From the NCBI GenBank assembly GCA_030609325.1, contig JAUWCL010000023.1:1-55088 (forward strand): a stretch of DNA of 55,088 bases, read 5' to 3'. The stretch is from Candidatus Krumholzibacteriota bacterium. Lineage in GTDB: Bacteria > Krumholzibacteriota > Krumholzibacteriia > Krumholzibacteriales > Krumholzibacteriaceae. The translations under genes were made by a program, and so were the position numbers. This document shows positions 44,896 through 54,445 of the stretch, piece by piece (position 1 is the stretch's first letter; each line of letters begins with the position of its first letter). The notes beneath the pieces are model-generated. The model had not been told where the DNA came from. It worked only from the letters and a program-made list of their open reading frames with translations, and ran no database searches.

Positions 44896-45525
44896 TCACC
44901 TGATTATATCGCCGATCCTGGCGACCCGCACCCAGGGCCATTCCTTCTGGACCGAGAAATATATGAACAGGGCCTTGCCCATTACATATTTCCTGTCGAG
45001 CATGCCCCATTCGCGCGAGTCGGCACTGTTGTCCCTGTTGTCTCCCATCACGAAGACGTGCCCCTTCGGGACTGTCCGCGGCCCGTAGTTGCTCAGCACC
45101 CTGCCGCCTCGTATGTGTTTCGTGTAGCTTTCCTCCATCACCCTCCCGTCGACCTTGAGGATCTTGCCCTTGACCTCCACGGTCTGGCCCTCGACGGCGA
45201 TACACCGCTTGATGTAGTCGGTCTTTCCATCCCTCGGATACTTGAAGATGATGATGTCGCCCGGCTTCGGGTCCTTTATGGCGGGGAGCCTGTAGTCCGT
45301 CATCGGGACCTTGGCACCGTAGATGAACTTCGACGCAAAGAGGAAATCGCCTTTCAGCAGGGTATCCTCCATCGACTCGGAGGGGATGTGGTAGCTCTGG
45401 ACGATGAGCGCGCGCACGATGAGCGCGAGAACAACCGCCGTGACGATTATCTCTATATATTCACGAAGCTTCGACTTAGGCGGAGCGCCCCTCTTCTTTC
45501 CCTTGCCGTTTTCCTTATCTGACAT
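44896..45525 (-). CDS. lepB: Signal peptidase I
   Basis: 209 residues from ATG 45525 behind GGAGG; the frame extends to 45651 but that part is unlike the family. One N-terminal membrane helix (IEIIVTAVVLALIVRALIV), then the catalytic serine box IPSESMEDTLL (S51) and the lysine box YIKRCIAVEGQTV (K106), and the family box GDNRDNSADSREWG. The periplasmic enzyme cleaves Sec/Tat signal peptides. Short, single-helix form typical of non-proteobacterial lineages. A TATAAT-like box sits at 45554-45559 upstream, without a good -35. Confidence 0.95.
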   Translation of the reverse strand: MSDKENGKGKKRGAPPKSKLREYIEIIVTAVVLALIVRALIVQSYHIPSESMEDTLLKGDFLFASKFIYGAKVPMTDYRLPAIKDPKPGDIIIFKYPRDGKTDYIKRCIAVEGQTVEVKGKILKVDGRVMEESYTKHIRGGRVLSNYGPRTVPKGHVFVMGDNRDNSADSREWGMLDRKYVMGKALFIYFSVQKEWPWVRVARIGDIIR

Positions 45526-45637
45526 CCGGTCCTCCGGGCAGTCTTTAATCACCATTATACACGATTCAGGCCCGCCGCTGTTTCGCAGGGAGCATCCCGC
45601 CAGCACGGGCCCACGATACATAATGCAACATCGGCAC

Positions 45638-46297
45638 CTAGAAATCAACAACTACGGCAAGCCCCGTTCCCTCTCCCCTGCGGGCGGTCTCGACGCGGAA
45701 ACGCATGTCGTGCAGGTGGGCATCAACGTAGGCGTCGAGCATCACGATAAGCACGACTCCGGAGGTCCACCACACCCAGTCTATCGTCCTCTCCTTGTGC
45801 TCCTCGTACCAGGCGTTGGCTTCCTTCCACTCGTAATTGAGGCAGAGATCCTCGCTCCCGGGAAAGCAGGGAACGTACTGGTCGCAGCTGTCCCTCTCCT
45901 TGAGGAAGTCATTCGCCTTTCTGTAGTTGTGAAGGATGTTCATTATATAGTACGTCTCGACACCAAGGGCTATCACTGCCTTGAATGCCTTATCGTTGTA
46001 GATCTGACCCAGTCCAGGGAACGCGAGGGCGCAGAGCATCGCCGTCCTCGGGTTCTTCCTCTTCTTCCAGGTCGAGCCCTCAATGTCGGACTCGCCCGTC
46101 TCTTTCGCTAGAAGTTCCTTGATATGGTCGGACGACCAGTCCTGCTCCTCAGCCCTCTTCGCCGTCGTATCGGCCGGTACCGTCAGGGTGAATGCGGGAA
46201 GACCGGGACCGGAAGCGGTCTCTCCGGCGAAGCATGCTGTTCCGGTGATCAGTGCCGCGAGGACCGTGAGCGGGATTATCAGCCTGCGAAGACTCAA
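45638..46297 (-). CDS. DUF5683-type membrane protein
   Basis: 219 residues. Signal peptide LIIPLTVLAALITGTACFA, then a ~60-residue charged linker, and from ~85 the pattern KNPRTAMLCALAFPGLGQIY followed by three hydrophobic segments, the DUF5683 hallmark (P-x-x-A...PGxGQxYN). A cysteine pair lies in a periplasmic loop (CDQYVPCFPGSEDLC). Function unknown; the family is common in FCB-group bacteria. lepB lies 112 bases downstream. Confidence 0.78.
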   Translation of the reverse strand: MSLRRLIIPLTVLAALITGTACFAGETASGPGLPAFTLTVPADTTAKRAEEQDWSSDHIKELLAKETGESDIEGSTWKKRKNPRTAMLCALAFPGLGQIYNDKAFKAVIALGVETYYIMNILHNYRKANDFLKERDSCDQYVPCFPGSEDLCLNYEWKEANAWYEEHKERTIDWVWWTSGVVLIVMLDAYVDAHLHDMRFRVETARRGEGTGLAVVVDF

Positions 46298-46354
46298 CCG
46301 GTTCTCCCTGTTGCTCCCCGGCGCGTTCGATCATCCGCGCGCCGGATAAAGATA

Positions 46355-46452
46355 TGGCGGGAACGTGTGGGAATCGAACCCACCCCGGATGGTTTTAGCA
46401 CCCGGCAGAAGGATTTGAAGTCCTCGGGGCCCACCAGAACCCATCCATTCCC
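46355..46452 (-). tRNA. selC: tRNA-Sec (selenocysteine, anticodon TCA)
   Basis: 98 nt with encoded CCA, longer than ordinary tRNAs. Anticodon arm AGGACTTCAAATCCT with the TCA anticodon in CTTCAAA, the sequence found in bacterial SelC. Acceptor GGGAATG pairs with CGTTCCC; extended D arm (GGGTTCTGGTGGGCCC); long variable arm TGCCGGGTGCTAAAACCATCCGG-type hairpin; T arm GTGGG-TTCGATT-CCCAC. The anticodon reads UGA, so the genome should make selenoproteins with SelA, SelB and SelD coded elsewhere. Confidence 0.93.
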
Positions 46453-46461
46453 ACCCGATAA

Positions 46462-46490
46462 ATGATAGTTAAATTCCGGGGCATTGTAAA
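46462..46490 (-). promoter_or_regulatory. Promoter of tRNA-Sec
   Basis: Minus strand TTTACA (46485-46490), 17-base spacer, TATCAT (46462-46467). Predicted start within a few bases of the tRNA 5' end at 46452. Confidence 0.75.
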
Positions 46491-46495
46491 GAAGC

Positions 46496-46873
46496 TCAAT
46501 CGAGAAGTGCGATCGCCTCGATCTCGACCAGCGCGCCCAGGGGCAGCGCGCCGACTTCGAAGGCCGCCCTGGCCGGGGGATCCGACTCGAAATACCCGGC
46601 ATAGATCCCGTTCATCGTCTTGAAGTCGTCCATCGACTGAAGCAGGACGGTCGCCTTGATTATCGAGTCCATGCTTCCGCCGGCCTCCTCTACGATTGCC
46701 TCCAGGTTCTCGAGGACCTGCGTGACCTGGGCCTCGAGGCCCTCGGCCATATTACCGGTGGCCGGATCGATACCGATCTGGCCAGAGATGAACAGCAAGT
46801 CTCCCGCCCTGACCGCCTGACTGTAAGGACCGACTGCGGCAGGAGCCTTGTCAGTGCTGATTATCCGTTTCAT
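46496..46873 (-). CDS. ridA: RidA/YjgF family enamine/imine deaminase
   Basis: 125 residues, standard. Family signature AVGPYSQAVRAGDLLFISGQ near the start, and PPARAAFEVGALPLGALVEI near the end containing the conserved arginine that binds the substrate carboxylate, followed by EIEAIA. RidA hydrolyses reactive 2-aminoacrylate-type intermediates. Follows glmS by 15 bases, probably in the same transcript. Confidence 0.94.
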   Translation of the reverse strand: MKRIISTDKAPAAVGPYSQAVRAGDLLFISGQIGIDPATGNMAEGLEAQVTQVLENLEAIVEEAGGSMDSIIKATVLLQSMDDFKTMNGIYAGYFESDPPARAAFEVGALPLGALVEIEAIALLD

Positions 46874-46888
46874 CGAATCAGCTCCCTT

Positions 46889-48721
46889 CTATTCGACTGT
46901 GACGCTTTTCGCGAGGTTGCGCGGCTGGTCGACGTGACAGCCCCGCATCACCGCAATATGATAGGCTATGAGTTGCAGCGGAATGACCGCGAGTATCGGG
47001 TAGAGGAAATCGAGAGTCCTCGGGATGAATATCACGTGATCGGCCATATCGATGATCTCGTCGTTCCCCTCGGTCGTTATCGCGATGATCTTGCCCTTCC
47101 TCGCCTTCACCTCGTTGATGTTGCCGACGATCTTCTGGTAGGCGGCGTCGCGCGGGCAGATGATAACGACGGGCATGTTCTCGTCGATGAGCGCGATCGG
47201 CCCGTGCTTCATCTCTGCGGCAGGGTACCCTTCGGCGTGCACATACGAGATCTCCTTGAGCTTCAGGGCTCCCTCGAGGGCAACGGGGTAGTTCGGTCCG
47301 CGTCCGAGGTACAGGAAATTGTCGTGCTTATGGTACTTCTCCGATATGTCCCTGATCGCATCGTTCGACTCAAGGATCTGGGCGATCTGGTCGGGAAGGG
47401 CCTTCATCGCGGCGATCATCTCCTGTCCCTCCGTCTGGGAGATGTTCCGTTGACGCCCGAACATCAGTGAGAGCAGCGAGAGGACCGATATCTGCGAAGT
47501 GAATGCTTTCGTCGAGGCCACTCCGATCTCGGGGCCGGCGTGGATGTAGACACCGGCATTAGATTCGCGCGCGATCGTGCTGCCGACTACGTTTACGATC
47601 CCCATGCAGCGCACACCGCATCTCTTCGCCTCACGCAGCGCGGCGAGGGTGTCTACCGTCTCGCCCGACTGGCTGATGGCAAAGACGACCGTACCCTTCT
47701 CGAGGACGGGATTGCGGTAACGGAACTCGCTCGCGTACTCGACCTCGACTGGGATGCGCACCTTTTCCTCGATCATGTACTCGCCGAGGAGTCCCGCGTG
47801 CCAACTCGTTCCGCACCCGAGAATCACCAACCGCTTCACCTCGTGCATCTCCTCCGCGGTCATGTCGAGGCCGCCGAGCTTGGCGCAGCCCGTTTCGACT
47901 ATCAGCCTTCCCCTAATCGCGTTGCGGATCGTCTCGGGCTGCTCGAATATCTCCTTGAGCATGAAGTGGTCGAATCCGCCCTTCTCTATCTGTTCGAGGT
48001 CCCAGTCGACCTCCTGTATATGGTGCTCGACGTACTCGTTCTGGACCGTCATCGTCGTGAAGTGCTTCGGCGTAGCGACGACCATCTGCTGATCCTCGAG
48101 GTAGATCACCTGGCGGGTATGCTTGAGCAGGGCGGCGACGTCGCTCGCGATGATGTACTCATCGTCGCCTACACCGAAGACGACCGGTGAGCCGTTTCTC
48201 GCCGCGACTATCTTCTCCGGTTCTGAGGCGGAGACAACCAGGATGCCGTAGGTACCCTCGACCAACTCGAGCGCCCTCTGGACGGCGAACTCGAGATCGT
48301 CGCCGTTGTAGAACCTCTCGATCAGATGTGCGAGCACCTCGGTATCGGTATCCGACCTGAACTCGCACCCCTCGGCCAGAAGCGATTTCTTCAGCGTCAG
48401 GTAGTTCTCGATGATCCCGTTGTGCACGATGGCGATCCTCATGTCCGAGGAGTAATGCGGGTGGGCGTTGATCTTGTTCGGCTCGCCGTGCGTTGCCCAT
48501 CTCGTGTGGGCTATCCCCAGGCTCCCCGAGAGGTCCTGATTCCCGATGATCCTCTCGAGCTCCTTTATCTTGCCGGGCATCTTCTCGGTGAAGAGCTCGC
48601 CGTCGCGGACGATGGCGATCCCCGCCGAGTCGTACCCCCTGTATTCGAGTCTCTTGAGCCCTTCGAGCAAAATATCCCCTACATTCTCACTCCTGCCGAT
48701 ATATCCGACTATTCCGCACAT
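46889..48721 (-). CDS. glmS: Glutamine-fructose-6-phosphate aminotransferase (isomerising)
   Basis: 610 residues, normal length. Class II glutaminase domain begins CGIVGYIG with the catalytic Cys2 after Met removal, with HTRWATHGEPN; the two SIS domains include LGCGTSWHAG, ISQSGETVDTLAAL and the C-terminal LAKSVTVE. Makes glucosamine-6-phosphate for peptidoglycan and LPS. No glmS ribozyme core is apparent in the 124-base gap upstream. glmM lies upstream, so the first two steps of UDP-GlcNAc synthesis are together. Confidence 0.97.
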   Translation of the reverse strand: MCGIVGYIGRSENVGDILLEGLKRLEYRGYDSAGIAIVRDGELFTEKMPGKIKELERIIGNQDLSGSLGIAHTRWATHGEPNKINAHPHYSSDMRIAIVHNGIIENYLTLKKSLLAEGCEFRSDTDTEVLAHLIERFYNGDDLEFAVQRALELVEGTYGILVVSASEPEKIVAARNGSPVVFGVGDDEYIIASDVAALLKHTRQVIYLEDQQMVVATPKHFTTMTVQNEYVEHHIQEVDWDLEQIEKGGFDHFMLKEIFEQPETIRNAIRGRLIVETGCAKLGGLDMTAEEMHEVKRLVILGCGTSWHAGLLGEYMIEEKVRIPVEVEYASEFRYRNPVLEKGTVVFAISQSGETVDTLAALREAKRCGVRCMGIVNVVGSTIARESNAGVYIHAGPEIGVASTKAFTSQISVLSLLSLMFGRQRNISQTEGQEMIAAMKALPDQIAQILESNDAIRDISEKYHKHDNFLYLGRGPNYPVALEGALKLKEISYVHAEGYPAAEMKHGPIALIDENMPVVIICPRDAAYQKIVGNINEVKARKGKIIAITTEGNDEIIDMADHVIFIPRTLDFLYPILAVIPLQLIAYHIAVMRGCHVDQPRNLAKSVTVE

Positions 48722-48802
48722 TTCAAACTCCCCCGATCAAGCGGGCATACCACCCCGCCGGGTGAAATCACGGCTTCCTACCATCCACCGTGTGTATTTT
48801 TT

Positions 48803-48828
48803 CGCCGGTTCCCCTACCGGCGCTTTTT
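48803..48828 (+). terminator. Terminator-like hairpin between glmM and glmS, T-run on plus strand
   Basis: CGCCGGT pairs with ACCGGCG around TCCCCT (extendable at the base), followed on the plus strand by CTTTTT; on the minus strand, the coding direction, an A-run follows. It therefore looks oriented against the genes. It could still weaken minus-strand elongation. Confidence 0.4.
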
Positions 48829-48845
48829 CTCCTGCATTTATCCGC

Positions 48846-50198
48846 TCAAACTGAAGCGGCCGCCTCAGATGCTTTTATGACAAACTCTTCGGCAAGTCCG
48901 GCGGTCTCCGCCTCGGCTATTATCCGTACTACGGGCTCGGTGTTCGATCTTCTGACATGTACCCAGCCCTTATCCATATCAATTCTTATACCATCAAGGT
49001 CATTATAATTCCCGTCGAATGTATTCCTGAGCTTAGATGAAAGATCCTCGAACGACCCGTCGAATCGGATCTTCTCCTTCACGACGCTGTAATCGGGCAG
49101 TCCGGCGGTCAACTCCCCGACGGTCCTGCCGGAAGAGACGACGTGCTGGAGGATCAGCGCGATCCCCGTCATCGCATCCCTGCCACGGTGTACCTTCGGG
49201 TATATCACTCCTCCGTTCCCCTCTCCCCCTATCACGGCTCCCTTCTCCTTCATCACCTCTATCACGTTCGCCTCGCCGACCTTCGACCTGAACGTCTCCA
49301 CCCCGTGCCTTGCGGCAACGTCGTCGATACGCCTCGTTGTCGAGAGATTGACGACGACCGGTCCCTTCTCGATCCCCAGCACGAAATCGGTCGCGAGCGA
49401 GAGTGTCAGCTCCTCGCTGAGCACTGTTCCGGAGCCATCTACAATTACAAGTCTGTCGGCATCGGGATCGCAGGCGAACCCGATGTCGGCGCCCGATTCC
49501 GGAACAGCCGCGGCGAGCGCGGTGAGGTTCACCGGGCGGGGCTCCGGGTCGTGCGGGAACGGAGAATCGACGTCTGTGTAGAGAGCGGTTACCCCGACTC
49601 CCAGCTCGTCGAGAAGCATCGGCACGATGCGGCTCCCCGCACCGTTGACGCAGTCGATCGCCGCCTTGAGGCCGGCATCCGCGATGACGTCGCGGTCTAT
49701 GCAGTCGAGCGACAGTATCTTATCTACGTGATTGCGGTCGGCCCCGTCGTAGATTTCGTACGAGCCGTATCTCCCGGCGGGTTCGTAGAGTCCGCCGTCG
49801 CCCTCGACCAGTTCCCTGATGCAGGCAACGGCCACCGAGTCTATGAACTCGCCCCGGCCGTTGAGGAGCTTCAGCGCGTTCCACTCCTCGCCGTTATGGC
49901 TCGCCGTGATGACGATCCCGCCGTCGGCGCCGAGGTGCCCTACCATCAGTTCAACGGTCGGGGTGGCGGCGATGCCGACGTCGACGACATCGATTCCAAG
50001 GAACCTCAGGGCCGCCGAAGCGGCCGCGGCGAGGGCTGGTCCCGAGGCGCGAGAATCCCGCCCGATCACGACGCGTTTTCCGCCGAGCCACGCTGCATAG
50101 GCGGCGGCGAAGCGCGCAGCGACCTCGGGATTCATGTCGTCGCCGAGAAGTCCCCTCACGCCTGAGACGCTTACCATCAGTGAATCGGGTATCCGCAA
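48846..50198 (-). CDS. glmM: Phosphoglucosamine mutase / phosphomannomutase family
   Basis: 450 residues of the alpha-D-phosphohexomutase family. Begins SLMVSVSGVRGLLGDDMNPE (TTG start at 50198 behind GGGGGAG; ATG 50177 would cut this motif). The phosphoserine loop is ITASHNGEEWNALK (S100), the metal loop DPDADRL, the sugar-binding loop GGEGNGGVIYP, and the phosphate-binding RRSNTEPVVRI. Position directly upstream of glmS supports glucosamine-phosphate use; the start sequence resembles archaeal-type GlmM. Confidence 0.92.
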   Translation of the reverse strand: MRIPDSLMVSVSGVRGLLGDDMNPEVAARFAAAYAAWLGGKRVVIGRDSRASGPALAAAASAALRFLGIDVVDVGIAATPTVELMVGHLGADGGIVITASHNGEEWNALKLLNGRGEFIDSVAVACIRELVEGDGGLYEPAGRYGSYEIYDGADRNHVDKILSLDCIDRDVIADAGLKAAIDCVNGAGSRIVPMLLDELGVGVTALYTDVDSPFPHDPEPRPVNLTALAAAVPESGADIGFACDPDADRLVIVDGSGTVLSEELTLSLATDFVLGIEKGPVVVNLSTTRRIDDVAARHGVETFRSKVGEANVIEVMKEKGAVIGGEGNGGVIYPKVHRGRDAMTGIALILQHVVSSGRTVGELTAGLPDYSVVKEKIRFDGSFEDLSSKLRNTFDGNYNDLDGIRIDMDKGWVHVRRSNTEPVVRIIAEAETAGLAEEFVIKASEAAASV

Positions 50199-50302
50199 AT
50201 CTCCCCCTCGGGTATCCGGCAGCTTTCAGCCCCTTACACGACTGACGTTATCCGATATGAGCACGAGTGTCAACCACCGGGGCCGGGCCCGTCCCCCGTG
50301 TG

Positions 50303-50337
50303 AAAAAAAGGGCGGGAGAATTCCATTCCCCGCCCTT
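50303..50337 (-). terminator. Intrinsic terminator after acs
   Basis: Minus strand AAGGGCGGG pairs with CCCGCCCTT around a loop (GAATGGAATTCT), followed by a T-run within TTTTTTT. Lies 27 bases after the acs stop. Confidence 0.88.
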
Positions 50338-50363
50338 CGTTGTCGAAACAGACGACCTTCGGC

Positions 50364-52328
<1,965 letters not shown>

Positions 52329-52628
52329 CTGTAACCTCCTGTAGGTTCAGCGTTTGGGTAAACAAACTTTAACTTTTCCAGAATATCGGAAAAATACGAA
52401 CTGGAAGGGGCATAATACCCGCACCCGCTCCTCCTGTCAACCCCAAATAAAGCGAGAAAATCATGAGCGTGCAAGCGGTTTCAGAGCGTTTCGGACCGTT
52501 TTCAGGACTTTTTTCAATTTATCGTCAGGGAGGGCTCAAGACGACTTGACATGGAGGGCCCGAAGTCGTACCTATTTATAGAGATTTCAGTGTTTTAACG
52601 GCCCTTCAGCCCATCCGGAGGCGGATCG
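52329..52628. other. 300-base divergent intergenic region between acs and the CitF-like gene
   Basis: No gene. The acs side carries AGGAGG and a small hairpin at 52333-52347 (minus AACCT-ACAGG-AGGTT) that would hide this ribosome-binding site. On the plus strand TTGACA (52546-52551) is a good -35, but the -10 candidates at 17 or 21 bases are weak. GGAGG precedes the ATG at 52629. Short direct-repeat-like text (GAGCGTTTCGGACCGTTTTC) may hold an operator but no clear palindrome. Confidence 0.4.
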
Positions 52629-54236
52629 ATGGATTTCGTGAAGAACTCACTGGGGCGCAGAGTCCCGACCATGGTCAACAAAGTGGAGAAGAAGCCCTTC
52701 AAACAAGCGTTCGATCCCGATTACAGCGACCTTTACGCGGGGCGGCCCGGCCGCTCGAAGATGCGTTGCGGCAGGAGCAAGGTGACCACACTCGACGAGG
52801 TAGTCTCGATCCTGCAGGACGGCGACTGGATCTCGTATCCGCACTACTACCGCCTCGGCGACCACTGCCTCGAGATGATCGTCGCGAAGCTCCGCGAGAA
52901 GGGCCTGAAGGACATTCACCTCCTCGGCAACGCCTTCTTCGACAACTGCGTCCCCTGGCTCCCCGAGGCGATAGCCGACGGGACGATCGCGGGGATAAAC
53001 GGAAGCTGCTACCGCAAGATGGGCGAGCACCTGATGGCAGGCGATTTCCTCCCCTGGATCGTTACCGGTTACGGCCACGGCAACAGGGTCAGGCGCTTCC
53101 ACACGGGCGAGGCAAAGATCAAGGTCGCATTCGGCCCGGTTCCGATAGCCGACCAGTGGGGAAACGCCAACGGCCTGATGGGCGACCCGTCCTCGTGGGT
53201 CGGCCCGCTCGGCCTCTTCCTCGCCGACACCCTGTGGGCGGAAAACGTATGCCTGCTCGCCGGCGAGGTGAGCGAAATATATCTCTTCCCCCGCTCCCTT
53301 TCGATGGTCGACGTCGACTATGTCGTGAAGGTCGATAATCCCGGCGATGCTTCCGGAGTCGGCTCGGGCACTCTCGACATCGACAAGATCAGGGCGAACA
53401 AGTTCAACTCGCAGATAGCCGGGCAGGTGCTCAAGGTAATGGACGCGGCCGAGGTAATCTTCGACGGATTCAACTTCCAGGTCGGGTCGGGCGCCGGACT
53501 GATCGTGCTCGACGAGATCAAGAAGATCCTCATCGAGAAGAAGATCCAGTCGGGATTCGCGATCGGCGGCTGCACTTCGCTGCACGTCGAGATGCTCCAG
53601 GAGGACCTGATACGCAATCTCCTCCACGGCCAATGCTTCGAGCCGTCGGAGAGGGTCATAAAGTCGATGCTCTACGACCACAACCACTATGAGATATCAA
53701 CAGGCGAATACGATGACATGGCGAACAGGGAAAATGCGGTGAACATGCTCGCTGTCTCGGTACTTTCAACGCTCGAGATGGATGTCAACTTCAACGTCAA
53801 CAGCATCTGCGCGGGCGGACGGATAATAGGCGGCATCGGTGGCGCCCAGGGAGTGGCCGCCGGCTCCGAGCTAACTATCATGTTCCTCCCGCTGGCGACC
53901 GGCAAGAAAGAGAACGGCAAGGGATTCCCCAGGATCGTCGATAGTGTCTACACCGTATCGATACCGGGCGAGTGCATCGACGTCGCAGTGACAGAGAAAT
54001 ACGTCGCCTTCAACCCGAAATCGACGTCGAAGTACATGGACGCGCTGAGTAACAACGCGGCGGCTAGCGGCCTGAAGATCGTCTCGATGGAGGAGCTGCA
54101 CGAACTCTCGAAGAAGGCGGCAGCAGAGTTCGGCAAGACGCCACCGCGTCCCGAGCTGACCGACGAGCCGGTCGAGGTCGTCGAATGGAGAGACGGAACG
54201 ATCCTCGACACGATATTCAAACCGGCGCCTAAGTAA
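52629..54236 (+). CDS. Citrate lyase alpha subunit-like CoA transferase, stand-alone
   Basis: 535 residues. The second half matches CitF (citrate CoA-transferase subunit): LEMDVNFNVNSICAGGRIIG, then GGIGGAQGVAAGSELTIM, FLPLATG, RIVDSVYTVSIPGECIDVAV and TEKYVAFNP. The first half has ILQDGDWISYPHYYRLGDHC and a Rossmann-like CoA-transferase fold. CitF swaps the acetyl-thioester of the acyl carrier CitD for citrate. No citD, citE, citC or citG is present, so it may act as a free acyl-CoA:carboxylate CoA transferase. Plus strand, good GGAGG site, divergent from acs. Confidence 0.78.
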   Translation: MDFVKNSLGRRVPTMVNKVEKKPFKQAFDPDYSDLYAGRPGRSKMRCGRSKVTTLDEVVSILQDGDWISYPHYYRLGDHCLEMIVAKLREKGLKDIHLLGNAFFDNCVPWLPEAIADGTIAGINGSCYRKMGEHLMAGDFLPWIVTGYGHGNRVRRFHTGEAKIKVAFGPVPIADQWGNANGLMGDPSSWVGPLGLFLADTLWAENVCLLAGEVSEIYLFPRSLSMVDVDYVVKVDNPGDASGVGSGTLDIDKIRANKFNSQIAGQVLKVMDAAEVIFDGFNFQVGSGAGLIVLDEIKKILIEKKIQSGFAIGGCTSLHVEMLQEDLIRNLLHGQCFEPSERVIKSMLYDHNHYEISTGEYDDMANRENAVNMLAVSVLSTLEMDVNFNVNSICAGGRIIGGIGGAQGVAAGSELTIMFLPLATGKKENGKGFPRIVDSVYTVSIPGECIDVAVTEKYVAFNPKSTSKYMDALSNNAAASGLKIVSMEELHELSKKAAAEFGKTPPRPELTDEPVEVVEWRDGTILDTIFKPAPK

Positions 54237-54445
54237 GCACAGCACTTAATCTGAAAGAATGCGGGCGCATTTACTATGAAGAAAATGGACCTTCTCTGTT
54301 ATTATGTGTCTCTCTTGAGTAAATAGATTTTCAGGGAACCCGCTTGTATATAGATCCGAGACTCTGCAGCCGGGTTTTTCATGGATCAAACGACTCTATG
54401 AATCCAGGGCTTCATAATTCACGTGACTCCATGGATCACAGGACC
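54237..54445. other. Intergenic region with short repeats
   Basis: Between two convergent genes. ATGGATCA occurs three times (54380-54387, 54431-54438, 54448-54455, the last inside the HNH stop region). No tRNA, terminator with T-run or reading frame is clear. Confidence 0.4.

Noticed and set aside
48722-48845. glmS ribozyme upstream of glmS
   Set aside because: The gap is short and I could not find the conserved ribozyme core; only a simple hairpin is seen.
52647-53687. 346-codon minus-strand frame opposite the CitF-like gene
   Set aside because: The plus frame has clear CitF similarity and a ribosome-binding site; the minus frame has neither.
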